The position numbers were made by a program, and so were the translations under genes. From assembly GCA_007128865.1 (NCBI GenBank), contig SKWP01000361.1, positions 1 to 7,643 on the forward strand: DNA of 7,643 bases, written 5' to 3'. This document shows, piece after piece, positions 1 through 6,138 of the stretch. Source of the stretch: Paracoccaceae bacterium (GTDB taxonomy: Bacteria; Pseudomonadota; Alphaproteobacteria; Rhodobacterales; Rhodobacteraceae). Positions within the stretch are counted from its first letter, which is position 1. Each line of letters starts with the position of its first letter. The notes beneath the pieces were generated by a model that saw nothing but the letters and a program-made list of their open reading frames with translations, had not been told where the DNA came from and did not search any database.

Positions 1-432
1 CCCGGCCCAGCCGGGCCACAGCAGCAGCCCCGGTACCAGCACCGCGACCAGCGTCACCTGCCCCGCCAGCCGTTCGATCACCACCGCCTGCACCGATACA
101 CCCAGCCCCGCGGCAGCCCGCGCCCGCACCGCGCGGCCGGCATCGCCCAGAACCCCGCCGGGCAGGGTCATGTTGGCCAGCACCGCGAGATAGTATTCGC
201 GCACCGCGTAACCGGCGCCGAAATCCTGCCCCAGCCGCGCTGCGGTCAGCCGCCAGCGCAGCGCCGACAGCACGATCTGCGCACTGAGCAGCACCAGCCC
301 CAGCGCCAGCCAGCCCGGCCGGGCCTGGCGCAGATGCGCCAGCGCCGCCGGCCCGTCGAGCCAGTGCCAGAGCCCGGCCAGCAACCCCAGCGCCACCGCA
401 ATGCGCAAAGAAAGCCGCAGGCCGGGCGTCAT
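1..432 (-). CDS. Lysylphosphatidylglycerol synthase TM-region / UPF0104-family membrane protein, N-terminal part (partial)
   Basis: The minus strand is open from an ATG at 432 to the window edge, giving 144 residues with no stop, so the C-terminal half lies outside the window. The protein is hydrophobic, with membrane segments at about residues 10-22, 43-60 and 123-140. Around residues 80-122 it carries the signature of the flippase-like domain seen in MprF, AglD and UPF0104 proteins: EYYLAVLANMTLPGGVLGD, then a basic stretch, then VVIERLAGQ. Family knowledge: these integral membrane proteins move lipids or lipid-linked sugars across the bilayer; the MprF version flips aminoacylated phosphatidylglycerol. 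No aminoacyl-transfer domain is visible in the part present. The start overlaps the stop of the preceding gene by ATGA (429-432) and has no clear Shine-Dalgarno, so translation probably depends on coupling. Family assignment is fairly sure; the substrate is unknown. Confidence 0.85.
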   Translation of the reverse strand, partial: MTPGLRLSLRIAVALGLLAGLWHWLDGPAALAHLRQARPGWLALGLVLLSAQIVLSALRWRLTAARLGQDFGAGYAVREYYLAVLANMTLPGGVLGDAGRAVRARAAAGLGVSVQAVVIERLAGQVTLVAVLVPGLLLWPGWAG

Positions 433-2039
433 GGCGCGCCGCTGCCCAGCGTGCCCAGCAGCCGGTCGCGCAGCGCGTTGATCGGCCAGACCGGGGCATC
501 GGGCGCAGGCACCATGCCTTCGGTCCAGCCCCAGCCGTCGAACAGCGCCAACAGATCGGGCGGGCCGACCAGATGCGCAGGCACCTCGAAGGTCGTCACA
601 CCCGAGACGAACTGCGCCGGCTCATGATCCCCCAGAACGATCATGACGGCGCGCGCATCGGCATGAAGTTCAAGATAGGAACCAACGGTTTGCAGGGAAT
701 AGTCGATAGCGCGTCTGAACTTTTCGCGCACCCGGTCGGCATCGCGCCAGACAACCTCGGGCGGGTCGCCGTCGCGCGCCCAGGTGGTAAAGATGCTGCC
801 GTCGCCCACATCCTCCCACGGGATGACCGGCGGCACCGGCAGCCAGGGCGCATGCGAGGATACCAGCACCACCTGTGCCAGCAGCGGCGGGCGGTCGGGC
901 CGGTCGCGTTCCAGCCGGTCGAAGGCGGCAAAGGTGAACTGGTCGGGCATCGTCACCCAGTTGTAGCGCTCGCCGCGATAGCCCAGGTCGGGGGCGTTGT
1001 AGATCGCGTCGAAGCCAAAGAAATCGCCCTCGGGCCAGTCGAACACATGCGCCGGCATGATCGCCACGGTGCGCCGCCCGGCATCCTGCGCATGGTGAAA
1101 CAGCGTGCGCCTGTCGCTGGCCAGCAACGCGCGATACCGGCCCTGGTTGTTGATCCACATGCCCGATGCGACCGACCCATGGCTCAGCCAGCTCTGCCCG
1201 CCGACCATCGGCGCGGTCAGCCAGCCCGACCGCATGGCCAGCCCGCGTTCGCCCAGCCGGGCCTCGATATCGCGCAGGGTGGCGGTGTGGGTGGGCGCGT
1301 AAAGCGGGTTGACCATGCTCGACCGGCCGTAGCTTTCGACATAGGTCAGGATCAGGTCGGCACCATCCAGCCGGTCGAACAGCGGCGCGACACCGCGGAA
1401 CGGATCGGCCGCGGCGGCGCGGCGGAAATCGGCCAGATCCGCCAGCGTCGTGCGCCACTGCACCACCCTTTCCAGCCCGACACGGGCGGTAAAGGCAGCA
1501 CCCGGCGGGTTGACGGGCAGCGCCCAGGCACGGCGCGCCTGCCCGATCTCGGCCACCGCCAGTGCCAGCGCCGGCAGCATCAGCAGCGCCGCCCCGGCCC
1601 GCGGCAAGGCCGGCAGGCGCAGCGCCGCCCACTGCCCCGTTGCCCACCACATCGCCCAGATGGCGACTGCCAGCAGCCCGGCAGCGGCGGCCACCACCCC
1701 GGCCGCCGCCGGCAACCCGATCGAGCCGACCCCGAGGTTCCACGCCGCCGGGATCAGGTTGAGATCGACCACGGCATTGAAGCCGCGATTGTAGGCGATG
1801 AAGGTCGCGTAATCGGCCAGCTTGAGCAGCGCGATCAGGGCCAGCGCCGCCACCAGCAGCCCCCGCGCCGCCGTTGTCACTCCGCGCGGCGGCAGGGCTG
1901 CCAGCGCCAGCAGGATCACCGGCAATTCCAGCGGGAACAGCCACAGCGCGCCCCAGGTCATCGCCGCGGGGTGGTTGGGCTGGATCAGCACCAGATGCAG
2001 AATTACCGCCGCAAGGGCCAGCCGCAGCGCCACGATCAT
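429..2039 (-). CDS. LTA synthase-like membrane phosphotransferase/hydrolase (alkaline phosphatase/sulfatase superfamily)
   Basis: The protein has 536 residues. The N-terminal region holds about five membrane segments (roughly 2-20, 30-50, 60-80, 110-132, 145-165), followed by a periplasmic catalytic domain from about 220 to the end. This is the layout of LtaS/OpgB-type enzymes. Visible active-site elements are YVESYG (E235), GGQSWLSHG (280-288, with S283 or S286 as likely nucleophile), SSHAPW (H396) and LGDHEP (D471-H472). These correspond to the glutamate, Thr/Ser, histidine and Asp-His metal/catalytic set of LtaS. Family knowledge: such enzymes move phosphoglycerol or phosphoethanolamine from phospholipids to polymers or sugars, or hydrolyse sulfate/phosphate esters. 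The frame is open upstream to 2288, but I chose ATG 2039 because it overlaps the upstream stop as ATGA (2036-2039) and the upstream extension lies over the phosphatidyltransferase gene. The reaction and acceptor are inferred; a plain sulfatase or phosphatase remains possible. Confidence 0.85.
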   Translation of the reverse strand: MIVALRLALAAVILHLVLIQPNHPAAMTWGALWLFPLELPVILLALAALPPRGVTTAARGLLVAALALIALLKLADYATFIAYNRGFNAVVDLNLIPAAWNLGVGSIGLPAAAGVVAAAAGLLAVAIWAMWWATGQWAALRLPALPRAGAALLMLPALALAVAEIGQARRAWALPVNPPGAAFTARVGLERVVQWRTTLADLADFRRAAAADPFRGVAPLFDRLDGADLILTYVESYGRSSMVNPLYAPTHTATLRDIEARLGERGLAMRSGWLTAPMVGGQSWLSHGSVASGMWINNQGRYRALLASDRRTLFHHAQDAGRRTVAIMPAHVFDWPEGDFFGFDAIYNAPDLGYRGERYNWVTMPDQFTFAAFDRLERDRPDRPPLLAQVVLVSSHAPWLPVPPVIPWEDVGDGSIFTTWARDGDPPEVVWRDADRVREKFRRAIDYSLQTVGSYLELHADARAVMIVLGDHEPAQFVSGVTTFEVPAHLVGPPDLLALFDGWGWTEGMVPAPDAPVWPINALRDRLLGTLGSGAP

Positions 2040-2788
2040 CCCCCGCGACGGGCCAGCCAGAGGATATCGCGCGCAAACGACACCGCCAGCAGCCCCAGCA
2101 CGGCCGCCGCAAGCCATGTTGCGGCGGGCGGCGCGATCAGCGGGCTGGCCAGCAGGATCAGCGCGCCGATCTGCACCACGCAGACCGCCTTGCGCCACAG
2201 CGCCGGCGGCAAGGGCGCCCGCAGCGCCGGCCACAGCGCGGCCAGCAGCACAAAGCCCGGCCGCGCCAGCCCCAGCGCCACCACCCATGGCCCCAGCGCG
2301 CCCGAGAGCCAGATCGACAGCGCCAGCACCAGCGCCAGGGCGGTGTCCACCTCCATGTCGAAACGCGCACCAAAGGCCGATTCCAGCCCCGCGCGCCGCG
2401 CCGCCCAGCCATCGATTCCGTCCAGCGCCAGCGTCACCAGCGCAACACCGATGAAGGCCCAGGCGCCCGCCACCGTGGCCGGCGCCGCCAGCGCCCCGGC
2501 CAGCGCCGCGACCATGGCCAGCCGCACCAGGCTGATGCCGTTGGCCAGCCCGAAGCGGGAATGCCGGTAGCTGCGCCGCATCCCGGCCAGCATGACCGCG
2601 CCGCCGAGCAGCAGAACCAAGACCGCAACCGCCGGCGGCAGCGCGCCGCCGCCGGGCCGCAACAACGCAGCCCCCAGCGCCGCGGCCGGCAGCAGCACCG
2701 CCAGCGCGATCACCGCAGTCCGCTCGGGCGGGCGCAATCCGGCGCCTGCCGGCTCAGAAACGCTTTGGGTGGCGTCGAGATCGACCAT
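2036..2788 (-). CDS. CDP-alcohol phosphatidyltransferase family protein
   Basis: This 250-residue integral membrane enzyme carries the complete family signature D-x2-D-G-x2-A-R-x8-G-x3-D-x3-D: D123, D126, G127, A130, R131, G140, D144 and D148. ANGISLVRL (82-90) is the usual conserved segment just before it. The family transfers a phosphatidyl group from CDP-diacylglycerol to an alcohol (glycerol-3-phosphate, serine, inositol and others), or a phospho-alcohol from a CDP-alcohol to a lipid; the aspartates bind the metal and carry out the chemistry. The first 75 or so residues form an extra polar stretch (1-22) plus two hydrophobic segments (about 25-43 and 52-70), making it longer than a minimal PgsA. 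It is the first gene of the minus-strand operon and its stop overlaps the next start as ATGA. A purine-rich GGGGA sits directly against the ATG, so ribosome-site spacing is unusual. The alcohol substrate cannot be read from the sequence; I give no gene symbol because a housekeeping pgsA would not be expected in this setting. Confidence 0.88.
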   Translation of the reverse strand: MVDLDATQSVSEPAGAGLRPPERTAVIALAVLLPAAALGAALLRPGGGALPPAVAVLVLLLGGAVMLAGMRRSYRHSRFGLANGISLVRLAMVAALAGALAAPATVAGAWAFIGVALVTLALDGIDGWAARRAGLESAFGARFDMEVDTALALVLALSIWLSGALGPWVVALGLARPGFVLLAALWPALRAPLPPALWRKAVCVVQIGALILLASPLIAPPAATWLAAAVLGLLAVSFARDILWLARRGG

Positions 2789-2793
2789 TCCCC

Positions 2794-2806
2794 TGCACCT
2801 AGTGCA
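2794..2806. repeat. Short inverted repeat TGCAC-N3-GTGCA near the phosphatidyltransferase start
   Basis: The two 5-base arms are perfect complements around a CTA centre. The element begins six bases upstream of the minus-strand start codon at 2788, so it lies in the expected leader or operator position. With arms this short it could arise by chance in GC-rich DNA; no function is assigned. Confidence 0.3.
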
Positions 2807-2924
2807 ATCGCCGGCCCGTCAAGTCCCCCTGCCAGCCGGCAATCCGGGGCCTGCACGAGGCAGAACTGTTCTTTCGGCCCGGATCGTGGCAGACTTCGGC
2901 GGTCATTGACAGCCCCTCTGCCCC

Positions 2925-2930
2925 GGGAGA
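2925..2930 (+). promoter_or_regulatory. Ribosome binding site of the cytochrome b561 gene
   Basis: GGGAGA ends seven bases before the ATG at 2938. This normal spacing supports that start codon. Confidence 0.6.
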
Positions 2931-2937
2931 CGCGACC

Positions 2938-3504
2938 ATGACCACACAACCGACAGATGCGGAAGCCCCGCTCAGATACACGCAGACCGCGCGGCTGCTG
3001 CACTGGATCGTGGCGCTGATGGTGATTGCCACGCTGCCGGTGGGAAGCATCATGCAGCAGCGCGGCCTTGCCCGGCCGACCCAGGATCTGCTGTTCATCC
3101 TGCACAAGAACGGCGGTGTCATCATCCTGGCGCTGGTGATTGCCAGGCTGGTCTGGCGCGCCCTCAACCCGGCGCCGCCGATGCCGGCCTCGGTCCCGCC
3201 CCTGCAGGCGCTGGTGGCCAGGCTTGCCCATTGGGCGCTTTACGCGATGCTGATCTTCATGCCGGTCACCGGCTATGTGCGCGTGCGTGCCGGCGGCTTT
3301 CCGGTCGAGATGCTCGACCGCTGGGGGGTGCCGGCGCTGGTGCCCCGGTCCGACGCGCTGGCCGAGGCGGCCAAGGCGGCCCATTACTGGGGCCGGTATG
3401 TGCTGGTGGCGCTGATCCTGGCGCATGTGGGCGCGGCGATCTATCACGGAGTTGTGCGCCGCGATGGCGTCTTTTCGCGCATCTGGCCGCCGCTGGGGCG
3501 ATAA
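2938..3504 (+). CDS. Cytochrome b561 (Ni-hydrogenase cytochrome b type, CybB-like)
   Basis: This 188-residue protein matches the length of the small bacterial cytochrome b561 family, with four membrane helices at about 18-38, 58-76, 93-114 and 152-172. Candidate haem ligands are H22 (RLLHWIVA), H56 (LHKNGG), H149 (AAHYWGR) and H163 (LAHVG). The spacings H22-H56 (34) and H149-H163 (14) equal those of the ligands I recall for E. coli CybB, which holds two b haems and passes electrons from ubiquinol, for example to superoxide. H98 (AHWALYA) and H170 are further histidines common in the family. It starts at ATG 2938 behind a good ribosome site and is divergent to the lipid operon. An 82-base gap separates it from opgH, so it may or may not be co-transcribed with the glucan genes. 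There is no evident functional link to glucan synthesis. Confidence 0.9.
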   Translation: MTTQPTDAEAPLRYTQTARLLHWIVALMVIATLPVGSIMQQRGLARPTQDLLFILHKNGGVIILALVIARLVWRALNPAPPMPASVPPLQALVARLAHWALYAMLIFMPVTGYVRVRAGGFPVEMLDRWGVPALVPRSDALAEAAKAAHYWGRYVLVALILAHVGAAIYHGVVRRDGVFSRIWPPLGR

Positions 3505-3514
3505 ACCGGCATGG

Positions 3515-3526
3515 CGCACCGGTGCG
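3515..3526. repeat. 12-base perfect palindrome upstream of opgH
   Basis: CGCACCGGTGCG is its own reverse complement and lies in the 82-base gap between the cytochrome b561 stop (3504) and the opgH start (3587). It could be a binding site for a dimeric regulator, since it sits about 60 bases before the glucan operon. It has no loop or following T-run, so a terminator is unlikely. Chance occurrence in GC-rich DNA is possible. Confidence 0.4.
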
Positions 3527-3573
3527 TGCTTGCTGGCGGCGGGTTTCGCGTTACGTCCTGCGCAAAGTTCGTG

Positions 3574-3580
3574 AAGGAAG
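3574..3580 (+). promoter_or_regulatory. Ribosome binding site deciding the TTG start of opgH
   Basis: AAGGAAG ends six bases before TTG 3587. The next in-frame ATG (codon 17, at 3635) has no comparable site, so the TTG start is preferred. Confidence 0.65.
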
Positions 3581-3586
3581 CCCGTA

Positions 3587-5278
3587 TTGCCCGCGAAGCC
3601 TGCCCCTGATCCGACAGAAGCAGCCGGCCTTGCGATGCCGGCGCGCGCCGTTGGCAGCAGGCCGCTGCCGGGCCGGCAGGCCATCCCGCCCGCCGCGCCG
3701 CGGGTGCGGCGCTGGCGGATGATGCTGGCCGCGCTTGTCTGCCTGCTTGCCGGGGCGCTTCTGCTTGCCTTCTGGGCCGGGATCGACCGCGCCGCCACGC
3801 CGGCGGGGGTCATTGCGCTGACCTCGGCGATGTTCGCGCTCAACGCGCTGTGGCTGGCCTCGGGGGCATCGGTGGCGCTGCTGGGTGCGGCGCCGCGGCC
3901 GCGCCGTCGGGAACCGTTGCGCGCGGGTCCGGCCGGCGGGCGCTGTGGCATCCTGTGGCTTGTCTGTGGCGAACCCCCTGCCCCGCTAGCACGCCGCGCC
4001 ATCGCGCTGCGCGACGATCTGGAGCGTTCCGGCCTGGCAGCGCGCTGCGACATCTTCATCCTGTCCGACACCCGCGGCGGCGAGGCCCGCGAGACCGAGG
4101 CCAGGCTTTTTGCGGGGCTGCACGGCATCCGCTACCGCAACCGCCCGGACAACACCGGCCGCAAGCCCGGCAATATCGCCGACTGGATCGGCACCCACGG
4201 TGGCCGTTACGAAAGCATTCTGGTTCTGGATGCCGACAGCCGCTTTACCGCCCATCGGCTGGCGGAAATGCTGGCGCGGATGGATGCCGAACCGGGTCTG
4301 GGGCTGATCCAGTCGGCAATCCGGTTGCGGCCGGGCGGCAGCCGGCTGGCCGGAATGCTGCGGCTGTCGTCGCGGCTGTGCGGGCCGGGCTTTGCGCGCG
4401 GAACCGCCCGCTGGACCGGGACCGAAGGAAACTACTGGGGCCACAACGCGCTGATCCGGACCGCGGCCTTTGCCGCATCGGCCGGGCTGCCGCGGCTTTC
4501 GGGGCGCGCACCCTGGGGCGGCGCGGTACTGAGCCATGATTTCGTCGAGGCGGCATGGCTGCGCCGCGCCGGATGGGCGGTCGAGATCGATCCAGAAACC
4601 CGCGGCAGTTTCGAGGAGGCGCCCGAAACGCTGGCCGAATTCCACCGTCGCGACCGGCGCTGGTGTCAGGGCAACCTGCAGCATCTGCGGCTGCTCGGGG
4701 CGGCGGGTCTGCATCCGGTCAGCCGGCTGCACCTGCTGTCGGGGATCCAGAGCTACCTGTCCGCGCCGTTGTGGCTGGGGCTGCTGGCGGTGTTTGCCTC
4801 GGGTGCGCTGGTGCCGACGCCGGCGGCGCTGTGGTCGGTGGCCGGTGTGGCGGCGCTGTTGCTGCTGCCCAAGGCCGCCGGTCTGGCCGAAGGGCTCGCG
4901 CGGCTGCGCGGCAGGCCACGGGCCCGTCGGGTGCTGTGGCGGGCCGCGGGCGCCGAACTGGCGCTGTCCACGGCGGTTGCGCCGATCGTGATGCTGCGCC
5001 AGTCGCTGGCCGTCGCCGCGGTGCTGGCCGGGCGTGACAGCGGCTGGAAGCCGGGCATCCATTCGCGGCAGGCCCCGGCCATGCCTGCGGGCAGCCTGGA
5101 GGCGCTGGCCGGCATCGGGCTGCTGGCCGTGGCGCTGTTTCAGGGGCCGGCGGGCGCGGTGCTGATGCCGGTTGCACTGCCGCTGCTGGCCGCTCCGGCG
5201 CTGATCCGTTGGTTCGATGCCCCGCGCCCCCGGCGCGGCGGCAGGCAGCCATCGGCGCTGGCCGCTCAGGAGGGCTGA
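3587..5278 (+). CDS. opgH: Osmoregulated periplasmic glucan glucosyltransferase OpgH (MdoH)
   Basis: This inner-membrane family-2 glucosyltransferase uses UDP-glucose to build the beta-1,2-glucan backbone of periplasmic glucans and carries the chain across the membrane. The protein is 563 residues with a TTG start. Two membrane helices at about 45-64 and 73-98 precede the cytoplasmic catalytic domain (about 118-375), and further helices follow at about 390-428, 455-480 and 505-540. Visible motifs are DNTGRKPGNIADW (188-200), LDADSRF with D215 and D217, GHNALIR (285-291), SHDFVEAAWLRRAGW (316-330, D319 as probable base) and RRDRRWCQGN, an (R/Q)xxRW motif with R355, R358 and W359. E. coli OpgH is about 850 residues; this version lacks the long cytoplasmic N-terminal region and resembles short alphaproteobacterial forms. 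The methyltransferase start follows two bases after the stop, indicating an operon with the opgG-like gene downstream. Confidence 0.93.
   Translation: MPAKPAPDPTEAAGLAMPARAVGSRPLPGRQAIPPAAPRVRRWRMMLAALVCLLAGALLLAFWAGIDRAATPAGVIALTSAMFALNALWLASGASVALLGAAPRPRRREPLRAGPAGGRCGILWLVCGEPPAPLARRAIALRDDLERSGLAARCDIFILSDTRGGEARETEARLFAGLHGIRYRNRPDNTGRKPGNIADWIGTHGGRYESILVLDADSRFTAHRLAEMLARMDAEPGLGLIQSAIRLRPGGSRLAGMLRLSSRLCGPGFARGTARWTGTEGNYWGHNALIRTAAFAASAGLPRLSGRAPWGGAVLSHDFVEAAWLRRAGWAVEIDPETRGSFEEAPETLAEFHRRDRRWCQGNLQHLRLLGAAGLHPVSRLHLLSGIQSYLSAPLWLGLLAVFASGALVPTPAALWSVAGVAALLLLPKAAGLAEGLARLRGRPRARRVLWRAAGAELALSTAVAPIVMLRQSLAVAAVLAGRDSGWKPGIHSRQAPAMPAGSLEALAGIGLLAVALFQGPAGAVLMPVALPLLAAPALIRWFDAPRPRRGGRQPSALAAQEG
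5268..5274 (+). promoter_or_regulatory. Strong ribosome binding site of the methyltransferase
   Basis: AGGAGGG lies inside the last codons of opgH and ends six bases before ATG 5281. It fixes that start over an in-frame upstream ATG at 5209, which would overlap opgH by 70 bases. Confidence 0.8.
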
Positions 5279-5280
5279 GC

Positions 5281-6138
5281 ATGGCCGCACCGGCCGTGAT
5301 TGCCCGCTATTACGACCGCAACACGCGGCGATTCCTGCGCCATGGCGGCAGCGGTGACGCACTGGCCATCCATCGCCCGCTCTGGGCGCCGGGCATCGTC
5401 ACCGCCGAGGCCGCGGCGGGCCATGTCAACGATCTGTGTGCCGAAACCGCCGAACGCCTGCTGGGCCGCCCGCCCGGCCGGGTGGCCGACCTTGGCTGCG
5501 GCGTTGGCGGCACGCTGCTGCATCTCGCCCGGCGCTGGCCGCTGGCGCGGCTGGAGGGGCTGACGATCAGCCCCGAACAGGCACGGATCGCGGCGCGTCA
5601 TGCCGGCAGCCGGGGGCTGGGCGGCCGGGTGGCGGTGCAGTGCGGCGATTTCCTGCAGCAGGAGGCCGGTCGCGCCGGTGCCGAGCTTGTGGTGGCAATC
5701 GAATCGCATGTCCACGCGCCGGATGCAGCGGCCTTCCTGCGTGCGGCGGCCGGGCGGCTGGCGCCCGGCGGGGTGCTGCTGGTGGTGGACGACATGCTTT
5801 CGCGGCCCGAGGCGGAACTGACCGGCCCGCAGCGCCGCCGGATATCGGCGATCCGGCAAGGCTGGCGCCTGGGGCATCTGGGCACCGCCGACGGGCTGTC
5901 CGAGGCTGCGGCCGCCGATGGCCTTGCCGAGATCGCCCGCAGGGATCTGACCGGCTGGCTGCACCTGTACCGGCTGCGCGACCGGGCGCTGCGCGTCGCC
6001 GGGCCGCTTGCCGATGTGCTGGGGCTTGGGCGCTGGCCACTGTTCGGCAACATGATCGGCGGCAACGCGCTGACCTGCGCCTATCGCGAAGGGCTGATGC
6101 GCTACACGCTGCTTGCCTTCCGGGCACCAGGAGGATGA
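5281..6138 (+). CDS. Class I SAM-dependent methyltransferase of unknown substrate
   Basis: The protein has 285 residues, with no signal peptide or clear membrane helix, so it should act in the cytoplasm. The Rossmann-type SAM-binding site is clear: VADLGCGVGG (68-77, motif I), LEGLTISPEQ (91-100), the acidic CGDFL (121-125), and APGGVLLVVDDML (161-173) at the post-motif position. The N-terminal IARYYDRNTRRFL (7-19) and the TISPEQ segment resemble small-molecule and lipid methyltransferases of the UbiE, cyclopropane-synthase and tocopherol-methyltransferase type. The C-terminal region (about 190-285) is family-specific and I do not recognise it. It lies between opgH (2-base gap, strong ribosome site) and the opgG-like gene (stop/start overlap), so it is almost certainly made together with the glucan enzymes. 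A role in modifying the glucan, its precursor or a lipid is inference. R. sphaeroides opgGIH has a third gene, opgI; whether this is its counterpart needs alignment. Confidence 0.85.
   Translation: MAAPAVIARYYDRNTRRFLRHGGSGDALAIHRPLWAPGIVTAEAAAGHVNDLCAETAERLLGRPPGRVADLGCGVGGTLLHLARRWPLARLEGLTISPEQARIAARHAGSRGLGGRVAVQCGDFLQQEAGRAGAELVVAIESHVHAPDAAAFLRAAAGRLAPGGVLLVVDDMLSRPEAELTGPQRRRISAIRQGWRLGHLGTADGLSEAAAADGLAEIARRDLTGWLHLYRLRDRALRVAGPLADVLGLGRWPLFGNMIGGNALTCAYREGLMRYTLLAFRAPGG
6129..6134 (+). promoter_or_regulatory. Ribosome binding site abutting tandem ATG codons of the opgG-like gene
   Basis: AGGAGG touches the first ATG (6135) and is three bases from the second ATG (6138). The second is the more workable start, though its spacing is still short. 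Both overlap the methyltransferase stop TGA (6136-6138), so ribosomes may simply reinitiate. Confidence 0.55.

Larger units (their letters stand above)
2789..2937. promoter_or_regulatory. Divergent intergenic spacer, probable promoter region for both operons
   Basis: This 149-base non-coding gap lies between the minus-strand lipid operon and the plus-strand cytochrome b561 gene, so promoters for both directions should be here. I found no convincing -35/-10 pair. A perfect TTGACA (2906-2911, plus) is too close to the ATG at 2938 and has no -10 at normal spacing. On the minus strand TTGACG (2822-2817) also lacks a good partner. An inverted repeat, TGCAC-3-GTGCA, lies at 2794-2806. GC composition is slightly lower than in the flanking genes. 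Confidence 0.55.

Noticed and set aside
2040..2288. N-terminal extension of the LtaS-like gene upstream of 2039
   Set aside because: It would lie wholly over the phosphatidyltransferase coding region and is low-complexity A/G/R; the ATGA overlap start fits better.
573..2570. Plus-strand 665-codon open frame opposite the sulfatase and phosphatidyltransferase genes
   Set aside because: The translation is rich in R, P, Q, H and G with no family motif; it is a shadow of high-GC third positions in two well-supported minus-strand genes.
2906..2911. TTGACA as a -35 box for the cytochrome b561 gene
   Set aside because: A -10 at normal spacing would fall on the ribosome site and start codon, where there is no TATAAT-like sequence.
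3515..3560. Rho-independent terminator after cytochrome b561
   Set aside because: The palindrome has no loop and no following T-run, so terminator structure is not supported.
2710..4128. Minus-strand 472-codon frame across the divergent spacer, cytochrome b561 and the start of opgH
   Set aside because: It has no recognisable domain, an R/P/G-rich composition, and lies antisense to two clear genes.
3986..5362. Minus-strand 458-codon frame opposite opgH
   Set aside because: The Q/R/P/G-rich translation has no motif and is a shadow of opgH.
5436..6134. Upstream extension of the opgG-like frame
   Set aside because: The translation is low-complexity and overlaps the methyltransferase; the signal-peptide start at 6135/6138 with AGGAGG is clearly the real one.
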